From Phocaeicola fibrisolvens (GTDB lineage: Bacteria; Bacteroidota; Bacteroidia; Bacteroidales; Bacteroidaceae), in assembly GCF_025567125.1 (NCBI RefSeq), contig NZ_JAOQJI010000005.1, positions 1-64,000 of the forward strand: a stretch of 64,000 nucleotides of DNA, in the 5' to 3' direction. Positions 8,763 to 17,361 of this stretch are shown here, piece by piece. The notes under the pieces were generated by a model. That model ran no database searches, had not been told where the DNA came from, and was given only the letters and a program-made list of their open reading frames with translations. The translations under genes and the position numbers were made by a program. Numbering within the stretch: position 1 is the first letter of the stretch; the number at the start of each line of letters is the position of its first letter.

Positions 8763-9443
8763 ATGTATAAACCCACGGACAAAATGAGTGACCTGATATG
8801 CGAGAACTATGCGCTTTTGCAAGTGTTGAGCCGCTTTGGCGTTTCGCTGGGCTTTGGTGACAAGTCGGTGCAGGAAGTCTGCGCGATGAACAATGTGGAC
8901 TGCAATACGTTTTTAATTGTAGTGAACTTTCTCGGTGAGGAGAGCAACCATATTCATGACCATTTGAGCGGGCTTTCCATTCCGGCCTTGATGGATTATC
9001 TGAAGCGGGCACATTCTTATTTTCTGGATTTTCAGCTGCCTACCATCCGTCGGAAACTGATTGAAGCCATTGATTGTTCTTCGGAAAACGAAGTGGCTTT
9101 TCTCATAGTCAAGTTTTTTGATGCGTATGTGCATGAAGTACGGAAGCACATGGAATATGAAAATGAAAAGGTGTTTACGTATGTGGAGCATTTGTTGAAG
9201 GGAGAGCGCTTGCCGGACTACAGTATCGGGGTGTTTGCCCGTCGTCATGACCAGGTAAATGCCAAATTGACCGAATTGAAAAATATCATTATCAAATATT
9301 ATCCGTCAGGTGGTGACAATCAGCTGTTGAATGCCACGCTGTTCGATATTTTTAGTTGTGAGGAAGATTTGGCTTCACACAACCGGGTGGAAGATTATAT
9401 TTTTGTGCCCGCCATTATGGAGCTTGAAAAGGAGATAAAATGA
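8763..9443 (+). CDS. Hemerythrin-domain protein (Ric/YtfE-like)
   Basis: This 226-residue cytoplasmic protein begins with a DUF542-like segment and continues as a hemerythrin four-helix domain. Candidate di-iron ligands are the His in RAHSYFL, the His in VHEVRKHMEYENEKV with its Glu residues, the His in ARRHDQ, and the His and Glu in ASHNRVEDYIFVPAIMELE. Hemerythrin proteins bind O2 or NO or repair iron centres. Upstream ATGs at 8724, 8727 and 8742 are in frame. 8763 is chosen because it gives the N-terminus MYKPTDKMSDLIC and a normal leader after the likely promoter. It overlaps the following regulator gene by 4 bases, so the two are translationally coupled. Confidence 0.85.
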   Translation: MYKPTDKMSDLICENYALLQVLSRFGVSLGFGDKSVQEVCAMNNVDCNTFLIVVNFLGEESNHIHDHLSGLSIPALMDYLKRAHSYFLDFQLPTIRRKLIEAIDCSSENEVAFLIVKFFDAYVHEVRKHMEYENEKVFTYVEHLLKGERLPDYSIGVFARRHDQVNAKLTELKNIIIKYYPSGGDNQLLNATLFDIFSCEEDLASHNRVEDYIFVPAIMELEKEIK

Positions 9444-10048
9444 AACCGCAAGAAACAATATACATTGCTGTGGCTGAAAAGTCGATGATTGTCCGTAGCG
9501 GACTGGTGGCTGTGTTGAGACGTCTGCCCGATTTGTCGGTGCAGGTGATTGAAATTTCTTCGGAAGAGGGGTTGCGGCATTGCATGGAGGCGCACAGGCC
9601 TCAAGTATTGGTGATAAATCCTCAGTTTGGGGGATGGTTTGACGTGGCTGCTTTCAAGCAGGAATATGCCGAGCAGTCGATGAAGTTTGTATCATTGATT
9701 TATACGATGGTAGATGTCAGCCAGTTGAAAGGTTATGATGATTCTGTAGGGTTGTTTGATGATGTGGATTCATTGTCGCACAAGATTTCTCAGCTGATGA
9801 ACATGGCGGAAGAAGAGGACAGCGATCAGGATTCATTGAGTCAGCGGGAAAAGGAAATTGTGGGTTGTGTGGTCCGCGGAATGACCAACAAGGAGATTGC
9901 TGAGAAATTGTATATCTCTGTACATACGGTTATTACGCATCGCAGGAACATCACGAGGAAACTGCAAATCCATTCGGCAGCTGGATTGACCATTTATGCC
10001 ATTGTAAACAAGTTGGTAGAACTGAGTGAAGTGAAAATGAATTTATAA
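9440..10048 (+). CDS. NarL/LuxR-type regulator with degenerate receiver domain
   Basis: This 202-residue protein has an N-terminal receiver-like domain (about 1-120) and a C-terminal LuxR helix-turn-helix (SQREKEIVGCVVRGMTNKEI, then AEKLYISVHTVITHRRNI). The receiver lacks phosphorylation residues: the usual Asp-Asp pair near the N-terminus reads Ala-Glu (AVAEKS), and the phospho-acceptor position in VLVINPQF is Asn. It therefore probably does not receive phosphate. It overlaps the hemerythrin gene through ATGA, suggesting the hemerythrin protein is its sensor partner. NarL-like palindromes upstream of this operon and just downstream of it are candidate binding sites. Confidence 0.88.
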   Translation: MKPQETIYIAVAEKSMIVRSGLVAVLRRLPDLSVQVIEISSEEGLRHCMEAHRPQVLVINPQFGGWFDVAAFKQEYAEQSMKFVSLIYTMVDVSQLKGYDDSVGLFDDVDSLSHKISQLMNMAEEEDSDQDSLSQREKEIVGCVVRGMTNKEIAEKLYISVHTVITHRRNITRKLQIHSAAGLTIYAIVNKLVELSEVKMNL

Positions 10049-10079
10049 ATGAATCTTGCTATTTGGACCGATTCTAAAA

Positions 10080-10126
10080 TACCCAATTTTAGGTATTGTC
10101 CGGAAAAGCGGATTCCCGTATCTTTG
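10080..10126 (+). promoter_or_regulatory. NarL-like 7-2-7 palindrome and promoter
   Basis: TACCCAA (10080-10086), TT, then TTAGGTA (10089-10095) form an inverted 7-2-7 site like those bound by NarL/NarP, whose heptamer is TACYYMT. It abuts a -33-like ATTG (10095-10098), which is 20 bp from a perfect -7 box TATCTTTG (10119-10126). A transcript would start near 10132. The operator-to--7 distance of 23 bases equals that at 8668-8714. Confidence 0.6.
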
Positions 10127-10132
10127 CAGTGT

Positions 10133-10225
10133 TAGTCATATAGAAATTACGTAAACCACAAAAGTAAAAGAAGTTAGTTATTAGTTGGGTGCGCCCTGCG
10201 AAGTGATTCGCGGGGCGCACGCATT
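10133..10225 (+). ncRNA. Candidate structured RNA or long leader with a GNRA-capped hairpin
   Basis: Downstream of the promoter at 10095-10126 lies a strong hairpin. GTGCGCCC (10189-10196) pairs with GGGCGCAC (10213-10220), a T-G wobble follows, and GCGAA (10198-10202) pairs with TTCGC (10207-10211) around a GTGA tetraloop. No U-run follows, so it is not a standard terminator. A separate promoter for lutA lies downstream at 10277-10308. This could be a small RNA or the start of a regulated lut leader. The 3' end is not defined by the sequence. Confidence 0.4.
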
Positions 10226-10276
10226 TGTAACAGTTTGTTGTTCGTCTTTAAAACCTGTTCAAAATGCAAAGGAAAA

Positions 10277-10308
10277 TTTTCATATCCGGAGAAAACCTTT
10301 TACTTTTG
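10277..10308 (+). promoter_or_regulatory. Proximal promoter of lutABC
   Basis: TACTTTTG at 10301-10308 matches TAnnTTTG. TTTT at 10277-10280 lies 20 bp upstream in the -33 position. The lutA start is 33 bases after the -7 box. Confidence 0.5.
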
Positions 10309-10340
10309 CTCGAAAGAAGACTAATAACTGATTTAGATAT

Positions 10341-11081
10341 ATGAAAGTAGGATTATTTATTCCCTGTTATATCAATGCCGTTTATCCACAGGTGGGAGTA
10401 GCTTCTTTTAAGTTACTGAAAAGTCTGGGGGTAGATGTCGATTATCCGCTGGATCAGACTTGCTGCGGACAACCGATGGCGAATGCGGGGTTTGAGGAAG
10501 AGTCTGTGGAGTTGGCCCGTCGTTTTGACCGTCTTTTTGAACAATATGATTACATTGTAGGCCCGTCGGCTAGTTGCGTAGTGTTCGTGCGTGACCATTA
10601 TGGTAACCTGTTGGCAAAAGAGTCGCACCGTTGTGCTAGTGAAGAAAAAATCTATGATATTTGTGAGTTCATCCATGATGTGGTGAAGCCTACCTCCTTG
10701 CAGGCTTCTTTTCCTCACAAGGTGAGTATTCAGAACAGTTGCCATGGGGTCCGTCTGATGCACCTTTCTTCTCCGAGTGAATTGAACATACCTTATTATA
10801 ATAAATTGCGCGATTTGTTGTCGTTGGTGAAAGGTATTGAGGTTGTAGAGCCAGAACGTCCGGATGAATGTTGCGGTTTTGGCGGTATGTTTGCGGTGGA
10901 GGAACATGCCGTATCCGGGCAGATGGGGCGTGACAAGGTGCAGCGTCACATCGATACGGGAGCTGAATACATCGTAGGGGCAGACAGTTCTTGTCTGATG
11001 CATCAGAACGGGATTATTTCCCGGGAGAAATTGCCCATCAAGACCATTCATATTGTAGAAGTTTTAGCAGCAGGATTATGA
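10341..11081 (+). CDS. lutA: L-lactate utilisation protein LutA-like (CCG-domain Fe-S oxidoreductase)
   Basis: This 246-residue protein has two cysteine-rich CCG-type motifs, QTCCGQPMANAG near residue 40 and ECCGFGGMFAVE near residue 177, as in the LutA/GlcF subunit family. LutABC in Bacillus oxidises L-lactate to pyruvate with iron-sulfur relays. Here lutA, lutB and lutC are adjacent, the first two overlapping through ATGA, which strongly supports the assignment. Cytoplasmic or membrane-associated action is expected. A proximal promoter and an upstream NarL-like promoter could both drive it. Confidence 0.88.
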   Translation: MKVGLFIPCYINAVYPQVGVASFKLLKSLGVDVDYPLDQTCCGQPMANAGFEEESVELARRFDRLFEQYDYIVGPSASCVVFVRDHYGNLLAKESHRCASEEKIYDICEFIHDVVKPTSLQASFPHKVSIQNSCHGVRLMHLSSPSELNIPYYNKLRDLLSLVKGIEVVEPERPDECCGFGGMFAVEEHAVSGQMGRDKVQRHIDTGAEYIVGADSSCLMHQNGIISREKLPIKTIHIVEVLAAGL

Positions 11082-12445
11082 GTACGAAACATTCGAAAGC
11101 TGCCGAGAAGTTTCAGGAGAACAAGGAACTGGCAGCTTGGCACGACCAGACATTGTGGATGATGCGTGCCAAACGTGATAAAATCAGCCGGGAAGTACCG
11201 GAATGGGAGCATTTGCGTGATATGGCTTCTGCCATTAAAATGTATAGCAACAGTCATCTTGACTTGCTTTTGCAGGAGTTTGAGAAGAATGCCCAGGCAA
11301 ATGGAGCACATGTGTATTGGGCAAAGGATGCGGATGAGTACTGTTCTATTATTTATAATATCTTGCACGGACATAATGTGCATCGCTTCATCAAGAGCAA
11401 ATCCATGCTGGCTGAGGAATGTGGATTGAATGAATTCTTGATTCAGAAAGGGATTGACGTGGTAGAAAGCGATTTGGGAGAACGGATTCTCCAGCTCATG
11501 CACAAGAAACCGAGCCATATTGTGGTGCCGGCCATCCACATCAAGAAGGAAGAAATCGGTGAACTGTTTGTAAAGGAGATGGGTACAGAACCGGGCAACA
11601 ACGACCAGACTTATCTGACACATGCAGCCCGTAAGAATTTGCGTCATAAGTTCCTGGAGGCAGAGGCAGCCATGACCGGTGCCAACTTTGCCGTGGCTTC
11701 TACGGGTGAGTTTGTGGTATGTACCAACGAAGGGAATGCCGATATGGGAACTTCACAACCTAAATTGCAGATTGCCGCTTTCGGGTTGGAAAAGATTGTG
11801 CCCGACCGGGAAGCTTTGGGTGTATTTACCCGCCTGCTGGCACGTTCCGGTACGGGACAGCCAATTACTACTTATACTTCTCATTACCGCAAGCCGCGTA
11901 AGGGAGGAGAATTGCATATCATTATTGTGGACAATGGGCGCAGTAATATTCTGGCCGATCAGGAGCATGTGAAGACATTGAACTGTCTGCGCTGTGGGGC
12001 GTGCATGAACACGTGTCCGGTATATCGTCGTTCGGGAGGATATTCGTATACGTATTTTATTCCGGGGCCTATCGGCATCAATCTGGGTATGCTGAAAGCT
12101 CCTTTGCATTATTATGACAACGTATCGGCGTGCTCTTTGTGCTATTCTTGTCAGAATGTGTGTCCGGCAAAAGTGGACTTGGCCGACCAGATTTACCGTT
12201 GGCGGCAGAAGTTGGACGATTTGGGAGTGGCCAGTTCATCTAAACGGACCATGTCGGGAGGTATGAAAGTGCTGATGGAACACCCAGCCTTATTCAATTT
12301 TGCATTGGCACGGGCGTCGTGGGTGAACTCATTCCCGCATGCACTGATATATAACGGATTGAATGACTGGGGGAAAGAACATGATATGCCTCAGTTTGCC
12401 AAAGAAAGCTTTAATGAGATGTGGAAAAAGGGTAAAGTAAAATAA
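11078..12445 (+). CDS. lutB: L-lactate utilisation protein LutB-like (LUD and 4Fe-4S domains)
   Basis: This 455-residue protein combines an N-terminal LUD domain with two [4Fe-4S] ferredoxin motifs, CLRCGACMNTCPVY starting at Cys303 and CSLCYSCQNVCPAK starting at Cys352. It probably passes electrons between LutA/LutC and the respiratory chain. The start at 11078 overlaps the lutA stop by 4 bases. The frame is open further upstream but only inside lutA. The length is near the family norm of about 460-480 residues. Confidence 0.9.
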   Translation: MSTKHSKAAEKFQENKELAAWHDQTLWMMRAKRDKISREVPEWEHLRDMASAIKMYSNSHLDLLLQEFEKNAQANGAHVYWAKDADEYCSIIYNILHGHNVHRFIKSKSMLAEECGLNEFLIQKGIDVVESDLGERILQLMHKKPSHIVVPAIHIKKEEIGELFVKEMGTEPGNNDQTYLTHAARKNLRHKFLEAEAAMTGANFAVASTGEFVVCTNEGNADMGTSQPKLQIAAFGLEKIVPDREALGVFTRLLARSGTGQPITTYTSHYRKPRKGGELHIIIVDNGRSNILADQEHVKTLNCLRCGACMNTCPVYRRSGGYSYTYFIPGPIGINLGMLKAPLHYYDNVSACSLCYSCQNVCPAKVDLADQIYRWRQKLDDLGVASSSKRTMSGGMKVLMEHPALFNFALARASWVNSFPHALIYNGLNDWGKEHDMPQFAKESFNEMWKKGKVK

Positions 12446-12450
12446 GGATT

Positions 12451-13038
12451 ATGAGTAGTAGAGAAGATATATTACAAAATATTCGTCGGAATACGCGGGT
12501 GCGTTATGAGAAACCCGATTTATCTGCTCTGGAACAGGAAGCGATTACGTATGCCAATCCGGTGGCACAGTTCACTAAAGTGGTAGCGGAAGTCGGCGGA
12601 CGTGTTGTGGAGGTAAAGGACGGTGAAGATATAAATGATTTGATTCGCAAGTTGTATCCGGATGCCAAACGCATAGCCTCCAACTTGAAAGAGATTACGT
12701 GTGCCACTTTCCATCCGGACGAGGTGGCTGCATCGGCAGATTTGGATGGAACCGACCTGGCTGTGGTACGCGGACGTATCGGCGTCTGTGAAAATGGGGC
12801 CGTCTGGGTGGAGCAGGATGTGGAACAGCGTGCGGTGTATTTTATTTCTGAAGCGTTGATTCTTTTGCTCGACCGAAAAAATTTGGTCAATAACATGCAT
12901 GAAGCTTACCAAAGGATTGATACAGGTGAATATGGTTACGGTGTGTTTATTTCGGGTCCTTCAAAAACTGCCGATATTGAGCAGGCATTGGTTCTGGGAG
13001 CTCATGGTGCACGTGAGTTGACGGTTCTGTTGGTATAA
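12451..13038 (+). CDS. lutC: LUD-domain protein LutC-like
   Basis: This 195-residue LUD-domain protein starts 5 bases after lutB. LUD features include the central segment GTDLAVVRGRIGVCENGAVW and the glycine-rich GVFISGPSKTADIEQALVLG near the C-terminus, followed by HGARELTVLLV. It is the third component of the lactate oxidation system. A strong bidirectional terminator follows 16 bases downstream and ends the operon. Confidence 0.9.
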   Translation: MSSREDILQNIRRNTRVRYEKPDLSALEQEAITYANPVAQFTKVVAEVGGRVVEVKDGEDINDLIRKLYPDAKRIASNLKEITCATFHPDEVAASADLDGTDLAVVRGRIGVCENGAVWVEQDVEQRAVYFISEALILLLDRKNLVNNMHEAYQRIDTGEYGYGVFISGPSKTADIEQALVLGAHGARELTVLLV

Positions 13039-13054
13039 GGAAGATATAGAAGAA

Positions 13055-13094
13055 TAAAAAATCCAGCATTTTCACAAAATGCTGGATTTTTTAT
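13055..13094. terminator. Bidirectional terminator between lutC and a small convergent gene
   Basis: AAAATCCAGCATTTT and AAAATGCTGGATTTT form a 15-bp perfect stem around CAC, with A-runs on the left and T-runs on the right. This symmetry fits convergent genes on both sides. Confidence 0.85.
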
Positions 13095-13111
13095 TGAAGA
13101 TGCAATTGGTG

Positions 13112-13339
13112 TTATTTATGTTGCATAAGTTCTTGATTGAAGGAACTTGCATTTTTTGTAATATTGTGGTTATTGTTCAACTCCAAGAACTGTGTACCTG
13201 TCCACCACAATATATTCATTACAATCGCAGCCAATAAAATTGTATAAGCTGTAATTTTTGCTTCCAGTTGTTTGCTGGAAATTTTTCTTGATTTTTCTTT
13301 TCCCATCTCGGTACTTTTCACTAACCTTATTCTTTCCAT
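13112..13339 (-). CDS. Small predicted membrane protein of unknown function
   Basis: This is up to 75 residues, not recognised. A basic N-terminal part (KEKSRKISSKQLEAK) precedes one hydrophobic segment (TAYTILLAAIVMNILWW, about residues 31-47), then a polar tail. A shorter start at residue 12 (MGKEKS) is equally plausible. The gene converges on lutC with a symmetric terminator between the two 3' ends, which argues that something is transcribed here. No perfect promoter was found; TATATTTC upstream is one base off the -7 box. Confidence 0.4.
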   Translation of the reverse strand: MERIRLVKSTEMGKEKSRKISSKQLEAKITAYTILLAAIVMNILWWTGTQFLELNNNHNITKNASSFNQELMQHK

Positions 13340-13435
13340 ATAACGTTGTCTTATGTTTCCTGTTGTTTGTCATATAAATGAAATATAAGACGGAATACTG
13401 CACGTAATCTTGATTTTTTTTTGAATAAAAATCGA

Positions 13436-14164
13436 TTAGTTTACATAGACAGTATGAAAGTGTTTGTCAAACAGTGACTTGGCTTCGTCTAATTGAGCTT
13501 GTGTATTCAGTTTTACTTCTTTTAGTTTATAGTCTAAATGCATGGCCTCATACTTATGTACTCCCAGTGTGTGATAGGGAAGTATTTCTACACGTTCAAT
13601 CATCTGGTAATTTTTGAAGTGTTCTCCTAGTGCTTCTATATCTTCCTTGAAATAGCTGTAGTTCTGTACCAGTACATAACGTAACCAAAACGGTTTGTGG
13701 TTTTCTTCTAGCCAGGCAGCTGTTTTTAGCGTCTGTGCATTGCTTCTGGAGGTTAGTATTTTATGACGTTCGTCATTGAATTCTTTTACGTCCAGCAGCA
13801 CGAGGTCGGCCAGTGACAACAATTCCTTTACATCCTCGTTCCAGATTCCTCCGTTTGTATCGACGCAAATGTGGATGCCGGCTGCTTTTAGCATTCGGAA
13901 TAAAGGAACGAGGGCTTTGGCTTGAAATGTAGGTTCTCCTCCACTAAAAGTAATGCCTCCTTTTTTCCCAAAGAAGGGTTTTTGACTTACTGCCATTTTT
14001 AGAATTTCTTCTGATGCAGTTTCTTTACTTTCTCCTTTGGCATCAATCGTATCGGGATTGGCGCAATACAAACATCGGAAGTTGCATCCTTGTAAAAATA
14101 CTACCAGACGTATTCCGGGGCCGTCGTAAGTGCCTAGTGATTCGTATGAATGTACTTTAATCAT
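13436..14164 (-). CDS. pflA: Pyruvate formate-lyase activating enzyme
   Basis: This 242-residue radical SAM enzyme installs the glycyl radical on PflB. The cluster motif CX3CX2C is in LQGCNFRCLYCANPDT, preceded by the typical GTYDGPGIRLVVF. Glycine-rich SAM contacts appear in GGITFSGGEPTFQ. The frame opens at 14188, but the ATG at 14164 (MIKVHSYESLGT) matches the family N-terminus. It lies downstream of pflB on the same strand, separated by an 86-base gap holding a perfect hairpin that probably lowers expression of the activase relative to the lyase. Confidence 0.95.
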   Translation of the reverse strand: MIKVHSYESLGTYDGPGIRLVVFLQGCNFRCLYCANPDTIDAKGESKETASEEILKMAVSQKPFFGKKGGITFSGGEPTFQAKALVPLFRMLKAAGIHICVDTNGGIWNEDVKELLSLADLVLLDVKEFNDERHKILTSRSNAQTLKTAAWLEENHKPFWLRYVLVQNYSYFKEDIEALGEHFKNYQMIERVEILPYHTLGVHKYEAMHLDYKLKEVKLNTQAQLDEAKSLFDKHFHTVYVN

Positions 14165-14182
14165 AATTGAATAGAAAATAAG

Positions 14183-14223
14183 AGACACAAGCTTTCCGCG
14201 GGATACCGGGATAGCTTGTGTCT
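14183..14223 (-). promoter_or_regulatory. Hairpin in the pflB-pflA intercistronic region
   Basis: AGACACAAGCT (14183-14193) and AGCTTGTGTCT (14213-14223) form an 11-bp perfect inverted repeat with a GC-rich 19-base loop. On the minus-strand transcript it is followed by a U-rich stretch (TCTTATTTTC). It could act as a leaky terminator or a processing barrier. Confidence 0.5.
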
Positions 14224-14250
14224 TGTGAATAATATACTCTTTAGTTTCAA

Positions 14251-16473
<2,223 letters not shown>

Positions 16474-16523
16474 AAATTGAAATATTAAAAAGTTATATGA
16501 ATTTGGTTCTCTTTAAACCGTTG

Positions 16524-16555
16524 CAAAGGTAGCGAAAAAGCAGCTTATGCGCAAT
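16524..16555 (-). promoter_or_regulatory. Promoter of pflB-pflA
   Basis: On the minus strand, TACCTTTG (16524-16531) is a perfect -7 box, and ATTG (16552-16555) lies 20 bp upstream in the -33 position. The pflB start is 50 bases downstream. Confidence 0.6.
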
Positions 16556-16657
16556 ACCTGATTTATGGTATATTATTAATTTGTATTAATTACAAAAACG
16601 TATGGGGTTTAAGCTGCAGGAGGTAAATACTCTGTTTCGAAAAAAAATCTGCAAAAG

Positions 16658-16689
16658 TTTGCACAACTCAAAAAGTCGCTCTATCTTTG
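16658..16689 (+). promoter_or_regulatory. Consensus promoter of the tRNA cluster
   Basis: TTTG (16658-16661), a 20-bp spacer and TATCTTTG (16682-16689) match both Bacteroides promoter boxes exactly. Transcription would start near 16695, about 30 bases before the first tRNA. Confidence 0.75.
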
Positions 16690-16725
16690 CACCGCATTTG
16701 AAAGAAAATGCGTTTCCCAAAGAAT

Positions 16726-16812
16726 GGAAGTTTGGGTGAGTGGCTGAAACCAGCAGTTTGCTAAACTGCCGTACGGGTAACCGTACCGGGGGTTCGAATC
16801 CCCCAGCTTCCG
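16726..16812 (+). tRNA. tRNA-Ser (anticodon GCU)
   Basis: This 87-base class II tRNA has a long variable arm. The acceptor stem pairs GGAAGTT with AGCTTCC. The anticodon arm GCAGT-TTGCTAA-ACTGC gives anticodon GCU, and the T arm contains GTTCGAATC. CCA is not encoded. An identical copy lies 195 bases downstream. Confidence 0.95.
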
Positions 16813-16835
16813 CTCTTGTTTTGGGAAAGAGAAAT

Positions 16836-16908
16836 GGCGCTTTCGTCTAGTGGCCTAGGACGCGGCCCTCTCACGGCTGAAACACGGGTTCGATTCCCGT
16901 ATGCGCTA
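16836..16908 (+). tRNA. tRNA-Glu (anticodon CUC)
   Basis: This 73-base tRNA lies between the two tRNA-Ser copies. The anticodon arm CGGCC-CTCTCAC-GGCTG gives anticodon CUC. The T arm is ACGGG-TTCGATT-CCCGT. The acceptor stem GGCGCTT pairs with ATGCGCT with a terminal G-U and one T-T mismatch. CCA is not encoded. Confidence 0.9.
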
Positions 16909-16920
16909 CTATCGGCTACT

Positions 16921-17007
16921 GGAAGTTTGGGTGAGTGGCTGAAACCAGCAGTTTGCTAAACTGCCGTACGGGTAACCGTACCGGGGGTTCGAATCCCCCA
17001 GCTTCCG
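16921..17007 (+). tRNA. tRNA-Ser (anticodon GCU), second identical copy
   Basis: This is identical over its full 87 bases to the copy at 16726-16812, with different flanks. Such identity suggests recent duplication or gene conversion. It is followed by an intrinsic terminator 4 bases later, so all three tRNAs are probably one transcript. Confidence 0.95.
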
Positions 17008-17008
17008 C

Positions 17009-17048
17009 AAAAAAGAGGATGTGTCAAAATGATGCATCCTCTTTTCGT
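17009..17048 (+). terminator. Intrinsic terminator of the tRNA cluster
   Basis: AAAAGAGGATG (17011-17021) and CATCCTCTTTT (17035-17045) form an 11-bp perfect stem with a 13-base loop and a T-run at the 3' end. Confidence 0.8.
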
Positions 17049-17093
17049 TATATAATCATCGTTTTGCCATTTTTCATAGAGTATGATTTATGT

Positions 17094-17131
17094 GGCTCAA
17101 CGTAAAAATCTGGGCTCAACGTAAAAATCTG
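17094..17131 (+). repeat. Perfect 19-bp tandem direct repeat upstream of the fucosidase operon
   Basis: GGCTCAACGTAAAAATCTG occurs twice in tandem at 17094-17112 and 17113-17131 with no gap. It lies about 95 bases before the -7 box of the next operon. The rest of the 17046-17361 gap is AT-rich; apart from the palindrome at 17204-17228, nothing else was recognised in it. Confidence 0.8.
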
Positions 17132-17203
17132 AGGGATTCGTTGATTAAGCATAAATTTGATACAATGTGAGAAAAATAAATAAAAATAAGGTGGAAGAGT
17201 CCG

Positions 17204-17231
17204 ATATACAGATAATAAATCTGTATATTTG
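17204..17231 (+). promoter_or_regulatory. 25-bp palindrome overlapping the -7 box of the N-glycan operon
   Basis: ATATACAGAT (17204-17213) and ATCTGTATAT (17219-17228) form a perfect inverted repeat around AATAA. The -7 box TATATTTG (17224-17231) overlaps its right arm. No -33 box is apparent. Position suggests a repressor operator or another regulator site. Confidence 0.55.
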
Positions 17232-17361
17232 AGAATAGTTAGACCAATTTTTATTTTTTACTCATGTAGGTTTTCTTATTCCGTAGGGAAAACTGTGGAA
17301 GTTGGTTCTTGGATAAGATTAATTTTTGAGTGTTTGTTGTTAATTTAAATCTTTTATTATC

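Noticed and set aside
10189..10220. Intrinsic terminator of the regulator gene
   Set aside because: The hairpin is strong but no U-run follows, and a promoter lies between the regulator stop and the hairpin.
17094..17131. CRISPR-like repeat
   Set aside because: Only two copies, no spacer between them and no cas genes; it is a simple tandem duplication.
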